From contig JAIUCV010000102.1 in assembly GCA_026724425.1 (NCBI GenBank), positions 248,001-312,000 on the forward strand: a DNA stretch of 64,000 nt, written 5' to 3'. Made by a program: the position numbers and the translations under genes. The notes under the pieces were generated by a model that was given only the letters and a program-made list of their open reading frames with translations, was not told where the DNA came from and did no database searches. Positions 44,980 to 57,864 of this stretch are shown piece after piece (positions within the stretch are counted from its first letter, which is position 1; the number at the start of each line of letters is the position of its first letter). This stretch comes from Erythrophleum ivorense. Lineage: Eukaryota; Streptophyta; Magnoliopsida; Fabales; Fabaceae.

Positions 44980-47900
44980 ATGCGGTGGCTTTCTTCTTCT
45001 TCTTCTTGGGTCTCCAATCTCTCATGTTCTTCTTCAGCAGTCATACACCAATCTTCATCTCTTCCGGCTCCAATCCAATGGCTGAGATTCGTCTTTCTAT
45101 CTCCATGCCCGCAGCGACTTGTCTCCTCCGCGATCGACCTCCTCTTCCTCCTTATCCTCTTCTTCTTCGCCCTCCAAAAACTCTGTTCTTCTTCTTCTTC
45201 TTCTTCTTCTTCCACAGAAACCAACGGTGAAGCTGACGTCAGGAAACCTCTAGTCGCAAGAAGAACGACCACAAGAACAACCGTGTTGTTCAAAACGACA
45301 ACCGTAGTCACTATTCTCCTGTCGTTTTGCTCCATCGTGCTCTGCGTTTTGGCCTTCACCACCCGCACCAATTTGAAGCTCGTAGACGCTCTGTTTTGGC
45401 TAATCCACGCCGTTACTTACGCCGTCATCGCCGTTTTGGTTCTCCACCAGAAGAGATTCGCATCTTCTAATCATCCTTTATCGTTGCGAATCTACTGGGT
45501 TTCCAGTTTCATCGTCACCACTCTCTTCACCGTCTCCGGGATTTTCCATCTTCTCTCCGATGACTCATCCGCCGCGAGTCTACGAGCAGACGACGTCGCT
45601 TCCTTCATCTCTTTCCCTTTAACCGCCGTTCTGGTTATCGTCGCCGCCAAAGGATCCACCGGAATAGTAACCACTAGCGGCAGCGTCGCGATTCCGGCGA
45701 AACCAACCGACGCCGTTTCAGAGAAATCCGAAAACGTTTCTCTATACGCATCCGCATCGTTCCTATCGAAAACTTTCTGGTTATGGATGAATCCGTTGCT
45801 AAGCAAAGGCTACAAATCTCCGTTAAACCTCGACCAAGTCCCGACTCTATCTCCAGAGCACAGAGCCGAGAAGCTCGCGATTCTCTTCGAATCGAAATGG
45901 CCCAAACCACAAGAGAACTCGAGAAACCCAGTCCGTACCACTCTCCTCCGATGTTTCTGGAAAGAAGTTGCCCTCACCGCGATTCTAGCCATCGTCCGTC
46001 TCAGCGTCATCTACGTCGGTCCGGTTCTCATCCAAAGCTTTGTCGATTTCACTTCCGGCAAAGGATCCTCGCCGTCACAGGGCTACTACCTCGTTCTCAT
46101 CCTCCTAATCGCCAAATTCGTCGAGGTCTTATCCACTCACCAGTTCAATTTCAATTCCCAGAAGCTAGGGATGCTCATCAGATCCACTCTCATAACCGCT
46201 CTCTACAAGAAAGGATTGAAGCTAACCGGCTCGGCTCGTCAGAACCACGGCGTTGGTCAGATCGTGAATTACATGGCCGTCGATGCACAGCAGCTCTCTG
46301 ACATGATGCTTCAGCTACACGCAATCTGGCTCATGCCTTTGCAAGTCGCTGTGGCTCTCGTGCTTCTCTACGGCGTCCTTGGACCTTCTGTGGTCACTAC
46401 GGTTATCGGTTTAACCGGAATTTTCGTGTTCATTCTCATGGGAACGAAACGAAACAACAGGTTTCAATTCAGCCTCATGATGAATCGTGATTCGAGGATG
46501 AAAGCAACTAACGAGATGCTTAATTACATGAGAGTCATCAAGTTTCAAGCTTGGGAAGATCATTTCAACGAGAGGATCCTCAAGTTTCGAAACATGGAAT
46601 TCGGTTGGCTGTCGAAGTTTCTTTACTCGATCGCCGGAAACACCATCGTGCTATGGAGCACGCCGGTGTTGATCTCGGCGCTCACTTTCACAACCGCGGT
46701 TTTCTTGGGAGTCAAGCTAGACGCAGGCACGGTTTTCACCACAACGACGATTTTCAAGATACTTCAAGAGCCGATCAGGACGTTTCCGCAGTCTATGATC
46801 GCGCTTTCGCAGGCAATGATCTCTCTCGGAAGACTCGACGCTTTCATGTCGAGCAGAGAGCTATCGGGAGAGTCTGTGGAGAGGAGTCAAGGCTGTGATG
46901 GGAATGTCGCTGTGGAGATCAAAGATGGAAGCTTTAGCTGGGATGATGAAGATGACGAGCCTGCGATCGAAAACATAAACTTTGAGGTTAAGAAAGGAGA
47001 GCTCGCTGCGATTGTAGGCACCGTTGGATCTGGGAAATCTTCGTTGCTAGCTTCGGTTCTTGGCGAAATGCACAAACTGTCAGGCACGGTTCGGGTTTGT
47101 GGATCAACGGCTTACGTAGCGCAGACGTCGTGGATTCAAAACGGAACGGTTCAAGACAATATCTTGTTTGGTCTTCCTATGGATTCAAGCAAGTACAATG
47201 AAGTTCTCAATGTTTGTTGTTTAGACAAAGATTTGCAGATGATGGAGTTTGGAGATAAGACAGAGATCGGTGAACGTGGAATTAACCTTAGTGGAGGTCA
47301 GAAACAGAGGATACAGCTTGCAAGAGCAGTTTATCAGGAATCTGATGTGTATCTACTCGATGATGTCTTTAGCGCTGTGGATGCTCATACCGGCTCAGAC
47401 ATATTCAAGGTAAGCACTTAATCTTCTCTGTTGATGAATCAAGAAAAAAAAAGCTGAATCTTTTTTGTTTCTTTGTGCAGAAATGTGTAAGAGGAGCACT
47501 GAAAGGAAAGACTGTCTTGCTGGTAACTCATCAAGTAGACTTCCTTCACAACGTTGATTGCATCTTGGTACGGTTTCATGGAACAAAAAGATTAAAAACT
47601 TGCTGAACTTTTAGGATTTTGCTGATGAGTAGTGGTTCCATTTTACAGGTTATGCGGGATGGGATGATTGTGCAATCAGGAAAATACGACGAACTAGTGA
47701 GTTCCGGGTTAGATTTTGGGGAGTTAGTAGCGGCGCACGAGACATCAATGGAGCTAGTTGAAGCTGGCTCAGCATCAGCCGCTGCAGAAAATGTTCCAAC
47801 ACAGAGAACCATTTCAATCGAGCCTCCCCGTCATCCACAGAGAAGGGTTTCAATCGACTCTCCTCGTCATCAACCAACAACACCAAAATCTCCAAAAGTA

Positions 47901-50447
47901 AGCAGAACCACTTCAATGGAGTCTCCAAGAATGCAAAGAACCACGTCGATGGAGTCTCCTCGTTTAAGCGAGCTAAACGATGAAAGCATCAAGTCATTTC
48001 TCGGCTCCAACATCCCAGAAGATGGATCAAGACTGATCAAAGACGAAGAGAGAGCAGTGGGACAAGTAAGCTTTCAAGTTTACAAACTCTACTTGACCGA
48101 AGCTTATGGCTGGTGGGGGATCATACTTGTTCTCTTCTTCTCTGTGGCTTGGCAAGGCTCTATAATGGCAAGCGATTATTGGCTTGCCTATGAGACATCA
48201 GCCAAAAGAGAGGTTTCATTCGACGCTTCGGTTTTCATCCGAATCTATCTCATCATCGCTTCTGTTTCCATTGTTCTTGTGTGCTGCCGAGCATTTTACA
48301 TCACTCACTTAGGCCTCAAGACTTCTCAGATCTTCTTCAAACAGATTCTCAACAGTCTCGTGCACGCACCAATGTCGTTTTTCGACACCACGCCTTCCGG
48401 AAGAATTCTCAGTCGGGTTAGAGAACTTCCTCTCCATTTAAATGAATATCTAGAAAACGAGGGATTCAGTATCTAGAAGAGGGAAGTTCCAATTCAAAGA
48501 CGGTCTCTCTTATTTTTATATATGTTTTTTGCAGGCATCTACTGATCAGACCAATGTTGATATCTTCATCCCCTTCATGTTAGGACTAGTGACTGCAATG
48601 TATACTACTCTGCTCAGCATCTTCATAGTAACCTGCCAATACGCTTGGCCAACTGTTTTCTTCGTTATTCCGCTTGGATGGCTCAACATTTGGTACCGGG
48701 TTAGTCCCTAAAAGAGATGATATTATGTGTATTTAATGTTTTTATTATGTTCATACTTCTCATTTGATTCTTTGGATCCAACAGGGCTATTACCTAGCAT
48801 CATCTCGGGAACTAACTCGCCTTGACTCGATCACCAAGGCCCCAGTAATCCACCATTTCTCAGAGACCATAGCCGGAGTGATGACCATCCGATCTTTCAA
48901 GAAACAGCTTATTTTCAGGCAGGAGAATGTGAAGCGAGTCAATGCCAATCTGAGGATGGACTTCCACAACAATGGTTCAAACGAATGGCTAGGATTTCGT
49001 CTAGAGCTGATTGGGAGCTGGGTGCTCTGCATCTCTGCTCTCTTCATGGTCTTATTACCCAGCAACATCATCAAACCAGGTACTTGTAAATGTATATTGA
49101 ATGTGATAAAGTTTACATTACGAGAGAGTCTAATATATACAGCAAGAGAGCTAGGTATAGTTAGGTATTTCACAGTTAATGAGAGAATATACGATTAACA
49201 TAAATGGATGCGTGATGAAAGGAATTAGAGATATGGTAATCTCCTTAATAGTACTAAGGCTACTGACTAAACTCTTTTACTTAATAGAAATACATTTTTG
49301 TTTTCCTTATAATGATGATCTTTCTTTTCGGGTGTTCAATACAGAGAATGTTGGGCTTTCACTTTCTTACGGACTATCGCTTAACTCGGTTCTGTTTTGG
49401 GCAATATATCTAAGTTGTTTCATTGAGAACAAGATGGTTTCTGTCGAAAGAATCAAACAGTTCACTGATATTCCCTCGGAAGCGAAATGGGAGATCAAAG
49501 AGAACCGTCCACCTCCAACTTGGCCTTACAAAGGTAACATACGTCTTGAAGATGTCAAAGTACGGTACAGACCAAACACACCTCTTGTGCTCAAGGGACT
49601 TACAATAGACATCAAAGGAGGAGAGAAGGTTGGTGTGGTTGGTAGAACAGGAAGTGGTAAATCGACTCTGATCCAGGTCTTGTTCAGACTTGTGGAACCT
49701 TCTGCTGGGAAGATAATCATAGACGGAATCGATATCTGCAGTTTAGGACTTCATGATCTGAGGTCAAGATTCGGTATCATTCCTCAAGAACCTGTTCTCT
49801 TCGAAGGAACCGTGAGGAGTAACATTGATCCAACTGAGAAATACTCTGATGAAGAAATCTGGAAGGTTAGAGGTTTAATGAGTTTAAATCTTTTTTTCGA
49901 TTCTTAATCCAACATTTGCATGAAATTGCTCTGTTTTTGAAAACAGAGTCTCGAGCGATGCCAACTTAAGGAAGTTGTTTCTTCCAAGCCGGAGAAGCTC
50001 GATTCTCTCGGTGAGTCAAACCGTTTTGTTCTTCCCTTTAAACAAACAATCCATAGATTTCTCTTGAGATGAAAACTTAACAGTGGATAAAATAATATTG
50101 AGACAGTGGCGGATAGTGGCGAGAATTGGAGTGTTGGTCAGAGACAGTTGCTCTGTTTGGGAAGGGTGATGCTTAAACGATGTCGTATTCTGTTTTTGGA
50201 TGAAGCAACTGCGTCCGTTGATTCTCAGACTGATGCTATGATTCAAAAGATCATAAGGGAGGATTTCGCGGATTGTACCATTATCAGCATCGCTCATAGG
50301 ATTCCAACAGTTATGGACTGTGATCGAGTTCTTGTCATAGACGCAGGAAAAGCGAAAGAGTATGATAGTCCGGTTCACTTGCTGCAGAGACGGTCGTTGT
50401 TTGCTGCATTGGTTCAAGAGTATGCTCTCCGATCCGCCGGAATATGA
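44980..50447 (+). CDS. ABCC14: ABC transporter C family (MRP-type), ABCC14/MRP10-like
   Basis: Full-size ABCC exporter, expected at the vacuolar or plasma membrane and moving conjugated organic anions. Eight exons (44980-47409, 47481-47567, 47649-48416, 48535-48699, 48785-49079, 49345-49865, 49947-50010, 50107-50447) give 1556 residues. Order: N-terminal membrane domain, TMD1, NBD1 (Walker A GTVGSGKSS near residue 680, signature LSGGQ near 770, Walker B VYLLDDVFSAVD), linker, TMD2, NBD2 (Walker A GRTGSGKST near 1348, signature WSVGQ near 1450, Walker B RILFLDEAT). As in many MRPs, NBD1 has Asp after the Walker B Asp and NBD2 has a degenerate signature, suggesting unequal sites. The linker has duplicated TTSMESPR repeats. 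No frame lesion was seen. Confidence 0.94.
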
Positions 50448-53400
50448 AACCCACCTTCTCCATCTCTTTTTCGTTTAGTAATTACATTTCAATAATCACA
50501 AGTTTCCTTTGGCAACGCTGTTCGTGAAGCCATTCAAATCATCCAAAGAGTTACGAGCCATGTTTGTGTGATATACATTCCTTTCATTTAATGTTTATCC
50601 CTCAATTATAATTACGAGTTAAGGTTCAAAAAAAAAAAAAAAATATATATATATATAATTATGTCTTTGAAATCCTGCCTATTATATGAAAGTAAATCGA
50701 ACCAATCTGAGATAAACATTAGGCAATATTAGACTAATTAGTTGATATACCGAGTGATCATAATATAATTAGAGTTCCATTCGTCGGAATCTTCATGCGT
50801 TAAAGGGAATATCATAATGTGTAAACAAGATTCATTTGTCTTTTGACTCTTTTCTAACTTTTTTTTTTTTTTTTTTTTTTTTTCACGTGCAACTCTGCAC
50901 ATTATCCAGTTTTGGATTAGATCAATTATCCTTTATAATTTATCTTTTGCGTTTTTTCTATCATTACATTTGATTGATCCACATAAAAGTTACTCTTTCC
51001 TTTTAACCAAAACAAAAAGTTACTCTGTGCTTTTCCCCCACGGCATGTTTGTTAGGTCATTTAACTTGATCATTGCCGTTTCATAACTGTTTTGCTTTTA
51101 CGTCTCCACATTTGGAACTAAAACCGTATCGGAAAAACGGAATGAAAATAAAACATTTCTTTTGTTCCTTATTTTGTGAAGAAAAGAACAAGTTCGTCAT
51201 AAGCGTTTATTATTGCTTTTGACTTTTTCAAGTGAATGGCTTTGTGTTTCTTTTTTCTTTAGATAGGCGTTTATTATTTTATTTTATTTTTCTTTATTGA
51301 TTTCACATTTTTAAAAGAAATAACGAGAAGAAACAAATATAATAAAATTAAAACGAAAAAAGTTAAAGCTGAAAAGAAAAAAAAAATAAAGTAGTTTGAA
51401 AAGGGGGAGATGAATGAGCTGGCCACTACTTCTCGCGAAGTGTAAACTTCAACTTCACTGGCTGTTACATCATTAATTTACGACTTTCTCACGGTTTGCT
51501 TGATTGTAAATTTACAAAGCTTCTTAAAGCTAAAAAATCGTGAAATGCTAATATTAGACGTCGATAAATCAGCCTACACGCTAAACACTGTTCGAACACC
51601 CAATGTGCGCCTTACAGTATTTTAAACATTGTGAAATACTAATTCTTGAGTCTTGATTGTTACTTATGAATCCATTGTTACTTTTTCTGAATTATCCATT
51701 TCTCGACCTAACTCTTTTTCAATTGTTTCTTCTTTTTTTTCCCCTCTTTATCTTGACTACTAAGAAACCTGTCAGCTTTAATACAATTCAAGTGGATAAA
51801 TCTTTCAATGATATTTCTTTTTAGAAAAAAGGTGATAATCTGTATTGCATATTGATATTCGGATTGGATTTTTAGGAACTTTATGATAATCCAATTCGCT
51901 CTGTATATTATCTATTATTATAGGATGTGTTTGAAATAGGTAAGAAAATTGCAATGTGCTTAAAAAAAGTAGAAGGTGAGTAACTTTCACCAGTCGTGTA
52001 AAGTACTGTTATTTTCATGTTAGCCCGCACGCGCACGGCACATGGTTTTTTATTTTATTTAGCATTTGGAGTTTTTCTATCAAATTGTGGAATATTTTGA
52101 CTAATGGTCCGACCTTATCCTATTAATAATATCATTTGCTTTTCTTTTTTTCACTGATCAACAAAAACGAGATGAAAATATTCAGCATTGGAACAAGTCT
52201 TATTATACACCCTTTTTCTAAACCAATAAGTTTTTGATTTTACAATATCTTTGGTCCCGGTCCTGGGCCAAAACAAGTTGAATAAATCACTTGTTTTATG
52301 CTTTTGTCTTCATTTGGATATTATGTATATTTTATAAAATCAAAAATAATTTTTTTACGATGGACAAGATATTTGTGTAAATTTTGATGTTGAGTCTTGT
52401 TTTGTTTTTATAGAGGGTCGTCATAAGTAAATAAGAAATTAATTATGAATTGGTCTATATAGGATAATAGGACAATGCTAGCAAAACTACACTGGTAGAA
52501 CAGATTTATTGTATAACCGTGGATTAATGATTTGCTGATTTAAACTACCCTTTCTATAAAAAATAAAAATAAACTTAGAGCCTGTATTTGTAAGAGCGGT
52601 TTAACCTCCACAACATCTATAATAAAATCGAGCATTAACCCTCTAGGACACATATTATGTTTACATCCCTAATTAGAATTCTAGAATGATGTTACATATA
52701 TTTGCGAATTGATTCGTACTATATTGGATCTCTAGCCTCTGTATCAGATTTTGTTATTTGCATTTTTGTCTACAAGTAAAACAATGTAAGCAAAAAGGAA
52801 AGTTTAATTGGAATATTCTGTACTGAGCTTAAGGAATCTCTTCTAATCATTTTGAGCCGTTAATGACCTTGGAAGTTCTTAGAAAGGTCTTAAATATTTA
52901 ATTCAATTCTCGAGAACAGCATGTATTATTATTATATAACAATAAATAATAATTGTAATAGTCTTGAAAATGGAAGAAAGTGGAAATACGACTGAGAAAA
53001 AGAAGAGAGAAGAATGCCAATGTTATTTAAAGTAGAAACAAGACCCAAAAAAAGGAGAAGGCATCAAAGGTCGTTAGCAAGGAAGGGCCATTTAAATCCT
53101 CTTCACGACAAAAGTTTTAGTAGGTTTCTGATGTGTAAAATAGTCTTAAAGACATATTCTGAAAAAGACTCCCCTAAATAAAGTTATATTTGACGGATAT
53201 AAAATAGGGATATATTTATTTTTAAAAAGAGAGGAAAAAAATGTAAATAAATAAATAAAGAGCCGCCAGATTGGGACAGTCTTTCTCTTAGCATTTAAGC
53301 AAGACTTTTAGAGACCACGCTTGAGTCCCATTGACTCATGGAGTCCAAAAGCTATTCCAAAACTATATTCTATGGTTCGTTTCGGTTTATTTAGTTATAT

Positions 53401-54293
53401 GGATTTTTCGGTTTCGTTTCAACTGGATTGGACCATGCATTTTCATTTTGCCTATTAGTATGTTTCCATATCTACTTTTATAAAAAAGATTGCTGAATGC
53501 AAATAATGTGGTTCCACAAGTTTTGGTCTTCTAAGTTCTAAGTCCATTTAAAAAAAAACTAAATTAAATCAAATTAGATAGTTTCAAAGAAAATCCATCT
53601 ATGTACAGCATGTTATCAATGATTTATGACACTTTGAGCTTTAATCGAAGTATAGAACGATGGATGCGTTACTAAGGAAATTTGTCAATAGGTTTCTACT
53701 CATTTGATCTATGATGTATATGCCGAAAAAAAAATTCATAAACTCGAAAGTATTGGTAAGCAAGATGTTGAAAATCATAAAGTAAATTACGGTCAAGGAC
53801 TTGCTCAAAGTATGTCTCCAATGATATTTATCAGAACTCACATATAACAAGTGGGTTTAAAGCTCAAAGAGCTATTAGACAAAAATATATATGTTCAACT
53901 CTATGAAAACCAAATAAAGTCGCAAAAGCTTTTATCACTTTTTAATCATTTTATTTTCGATTAGCAATATACTTATACAACGTTGCATGAAAATTGAAAT
54001 CAAGAAGAAATCCCTAAGAAAAAAGTCAAAAACATTTTGAAAGGAGAGAAAAATAATAATAAAATAAAAGAGGACATAAATAATTACTAATTTGTCTATA
54101 AATAAAGAGATTCAAACATACAGAATTAAGCACATTCGAAACTTAACACTCTCGTCTTCTTCTTCTTCGTTTCATTCACCCACTCACTTCATTCTCTCTC
54201 TCTAAAATCTTCGTTTTCTTTCACTTCTCCTCTATCTCTCTCTCTAGAACAGTGGGCATCGTCAAAGGCAGTAGCAAGACACTACGGGGAAAT
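50448..54293. other. 3.8-kb AT-rich spacer between ABCC14 and ATL5
   Basis: Large spacer without a supported gene. It has a T run at about 50861-50883, an A/TA run at about 50627-50658, and an isolated GC-rich palindromic patch (CCCGCACGCGCACGG at about 52024-52038) in AT-rich surroundings. The last few hundred bases, with CT-rich leader tracts, are the ATL5 promoter. Confidence 0.5.
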
Positions 54294-55037
54294 ATGACCC
54301 ATGGACCTTCACGTTACGCCCTTAACGGCAAAATCATGCTCGCTTCCGTAGTCATCCTCTTCGTCGCCGTTATTCTAATCCTCTGTTTTCACAGCTACGC
54401 CAGATGGTTATTCCGGCGTCAAAACCGTCGTATTCGCCGCCGTATCAATGCTCACATCAGATCTCTCTCAGCCGCTCGAGATACCACCCAATCCTCCTCC
54501 CTCTCTCCTCTCGATCCGACGGTGCTCGAGAAAATTCCGATCTTCGTCTTTTCCGACAAAGCCCATAAATCTCCACTGGAGGAGTGCTCCGTTTGCTTAT
54601 CGGAGTTTGAAGAAGATGACGAAGGACGTGTCCTTCCCAAATGTGGCCACGTGTTCCACGTTGACTGTATCGACACGTGGTTCCGGTCGAGATCTAACTG
54701 TCCCCTTTGTAGGGCTCCGGTTCAATCCGAGCAGTCGGTAACCGAATCCGGTTCGAGGATCTCAGAACCCGTTGCTCCCGTATTTCCATCGGTTAAACCA
54801 ATTGACGATACCGAAGCCGGAAGTTCATCTTCATCGGACGAATCCGAATCCTCGACGCCGTCTTCGTCATCTGGTTCGCCGATGAGATTTCCGACAGAAG
54901 CTTGTGAGAGAGAACCGATTGATTTAGTCGGTATAATTGTGGAGATTCCCAGGGAATTTGACGCTTCTAATTCGGGTCTACCCGGAGATAACGGGTCGAA
55001 TAATCGGGTTATATTGAATAGGCTATGGAGTAGTTGA
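54294..55037 (+). CDS. ATL5: ATL-type RING-H2 E3 ubiquitin ligase (ATL5-like)
   Basis: Membrane-anchored RING-H2 ligase of the plant ATL family. Single exon, 247 residues from the first ATG. One transmembrane segment (about 13-35) precedes a basic stretch. A GLD-like region (LDPTVLEKIPIFVF) leads to the RING-H2: C98, C101, C117, H119, H122, C125, C136 and C139 with the expected spacings and the Trp at 129. The tail is acidic and Ser-rich. The frame is open upstream to 54252, where GTG GGC ATC sits in the position an ancestral ATG could have occupied, giving 14 more residues. ATL proteins often respond to elicitors. The target is unknown. Confidence 0.9.
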   Translation: MTHGPSRYALNGKIMLASVVILFVAVILILCFHSYARWLFRRQNRRIRRRINAHIRSLSAARDTTQSSSLSPLDPTVLEKIPIFVFSDKAHKSPLEECSVCLSEFEEDDEGRVLPKCGHVFHVDCIDTWFRSRSNCPLCRAPVQSEQSVTESGSRISEPVAPVFPSVKPIDDTEAGSSSSSDESESSTPSSSSGSPMRFPTEACEREPIDLVGIIVEIPREFDASNSGLPGDNGSNNRVILNRLWSS

Positions 55038-55739
55038 TTACTTCCCCTCTATATTCAACTTGCAAAATTGGATACTGAAGAACCCGACTTGGTAATCAGA
55101 GAAACCGGGTGGGCCATACAGTCGGATAACTCACCCGGTTATATGGGGAAGCGGGCAGATTTGTATTACTGGCGTGAGATGAAGACACGTGGCGGTTAGA
55201 CAATCCACGTGGCAATTAGTTCCCTGGGACGGTTGCGCTCCAAAGAGACGGTGTCGTTTAGAGAGAGAAGCAATCGCTTAGCGAAGCATACTCTGCCACC
55301 ACGAATTGTGTTTGTTCTTTTCTCTTAATTGGTTGGTTTGAGAAATGTAATGAAAATAACTGGAAGTAATCAACGGTTCAACGAAGCCGATCGAGGTTTA
55401 TCTGATATCTGTGATTCATTTTATTTTTAATCTCTTCATTATTAACCGAAATTCAGCTTGAACAATGTTGTTAGCTATTTGGAAACCTTATTTTTACCGT
55501 TTTTACTGAAATTGTTGATTTAATCGTAAAACCCTGCCCGGCATGTATAATTGCGTTTTGGAGAAGATGCATGTACAATGTATTTCCAAATCCTTGGAAA
55601 TTGCTGAGGCTTCTTTTGTCCTCGTTTATAAAACTATGTAGTAGTGTCGAGAGCTCAGCGTAACACTCCTTTGACAGTTTCTTTGCTCACGACCTGGTTC
55701 TGTTTTTCAGGTCCATTATGTTAGTTTTTTAGGGGATTA
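55038..55739. other. ATL5 3' flank
   Basis: 3'UTR and spacer up to the Helitron end. No gene is seen. Confidence 0.5.
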
Positions 55740-56969
55740 TCTCTTTACTATTAATTGAGAAGTACATCTCTTTTTTTGGACCAAAAAACCATCTCTCTTT
55801 GTGAAGATAATCTGTTTGGAAACAAGTTTAGTGAAGGTTAATTTAGTAATCTAAAATATCACTTAAATCAAACCAATATTTGGTTTAATTAAACCAATAA
55901 TCAATTCCTTTTAGAGTAGATAATACCATAATTAAATATTTTCATTTTACGCATTCTCTAGATAATACCATAATCTAAGATTTCTGTTTTCAAAGATTTT
56001 CGTTTTATACATTCTCTATTAAAAATCTGCAAAAAGAATAATAAAAAAAAACTAGAGATAATATCAAATCGAAGCAACTTTGATACTAAATAAAATAAAA
56101 CAAAAAAACCAAGACTTTTGTAATGAAAGTCACAGACAAATTAAACCCATAATCCACTTTAACGATAACTGGAAATCGACATGGCAAGAAGAGCATATGG
56201 AGAATTTGCTTACTGACCTGAGAATTTCAGATCTGGTTGTCGTAGAGTTTAGCAATTGATGATGGTTTCGGAGAGTAAAAAACTGAAATCTCATAAGCAA
56301 ACAAAATTAATGAGCAAAAAGAGCAAATGGAACGTGGAAGACAATTCATTCATAAGACTAAGATTCGCACAGTAGTATTCTACGGAAGACATCTGTTTTG
56401 ACAGGTGTTTGGTTATTATTATTTTTTTTTTTGGACATATGTTTTTACAAAGGATTTTACTATCGTTGGAAAAAGAATCATCTGTCGACAACACAACACA
56501 CTTCTTTCCTTGATTCTTTTCTGTTTCGGGTTCTACATAATGTCACTACATGATTTTGAAGTCTATCCATAAATGTATTTTTCATTTTTTATTAAACTAG
56601 AACCACACACATATTTTGTTCAAAAGTATATAAAAGTTTGAAACTATTCAGATTATGGATTAAGTTGGTATAACAGTTATAACATAACCATGATGTAATA
56701 TTTTTATTGTCTGGACATGTGTTTGGTTATTGTATTTTCTTTTTCTTAATTATTAATAAATAAAGACAGTCTAATTAATACATCAAAATTTGAATCACTT
56801 AATACAAAAATTTAGATTCAAATTAACAATATACTTGACAATTTTAACATAAAAAAATATATAACTCTTAAATTAACACTAAAATTAAAACATGTTACAA
56901 AAAGAAGAAGAAAAACAAAAAAACAAAAACATAGTCTCGCACTGCACTGCTGTGCGGGTCATACACTAG
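55740..56969 (+). mobile_element. Non-autonomous Helitron, 1.23 kb, same family as 11231-13432
   Basis: Starts TC (TCTCTTTACTATTAATTGAG) after A and ends CTAG (56966-56969) before T. The hairpin CTCGCAC-9 nt-GTGCGGG (56936-56958) lies 7 nt before the end. The first about 100 bp and the last about 130 bp match the other element, including the block ACTTGACAATTTTAACA. No Rep/helicase frame is present. Confidence 0.87.
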
Positions 56970-57846
56970 TGTCCTTTATTTTTTGTGTCACTATGTGACT
57001 TCCAGCTTGTAAGCTGCGATCAAAACTGCTGTAACCCTGAGGGGATTGTAATCGTTTTTTCATTTATGTTAGTTTTTTCGCATATGTATTTTTCAGCGAT
57101 TGTATTTAAATTTCAGAAAGCACCATTTTTTTCGTCAACAGTGGTTATTAACAAGTTGCAAGTTACAATTAAATCAACTTTTGGAAACTAATTTATTTAT
57201 ATACATACCATGCATAATGCATTGTGGTGTTAGGTAGTTACTGTAGCAGGATGGAGTTTTTTCTTACAGAGTGACACGTACACAAACTGACATGGACTCA
57301 AAGGCTCTAAGTGGGACCGTCCGACCAACTCGCGTGCGGTGTGTGCATGCCATGGGTAAAGAATTAGATATCGGAAGTGGAAACTGATTTAATTTTCAGT
57401 TTTAAATAAACAACGACGAAGCAGCTTTACCCATTTTTAAAAAGCTAATTCTCGTGCACATGTCTTCAATTTCAAATTGATTTGTGGGGACGAATTACCA
57501 CTTTATTGTACGTATATATAAATATGTATTGATATCACATTCATATGTCGACCAGCCAAAAAGACATTTGACTCTCTTCTTTCTATAACCCACACACTAC
57601 TCTTGGAAATAATAAGGGAAAACCTCATTCACATTAAAGAATGGATTGTGACCAAATTTAATTTTATAAAAGAAAATGATGATTGTTGACAAGACAACAA
57701 GTTTATCTTTGTAGATCGATCAATAAGTACAGCCGTTAGTTAATACTTATGACTTTATGAGTATCGTCGATTTTATTTGAAACCGGCGGTACGGCGCCTT
57801 TAGACGCATTTTCGAACACAGTCAAAGTGTTGACAAGATCAAGCTT
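56970..57846. other. Spacer between Helitron and retroposon
   Basis: AT-rich. On the minus strand, 57736-57864 is part of a short frame interrupted by the retroposon (see findings). No established gene. Confidence 0.4.
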
Positions 57847-57864
57847 AGAATAATAGTGCAGCAA

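Noticed and set aside
52020..52045. GC-rich palindromic patch resembling a Helitron hairpin on the minus strand
   Set aside because: The bases after the hairpin read CTAAC rather than CTAG/CTAA followed by T, and no matching 5' end was found.
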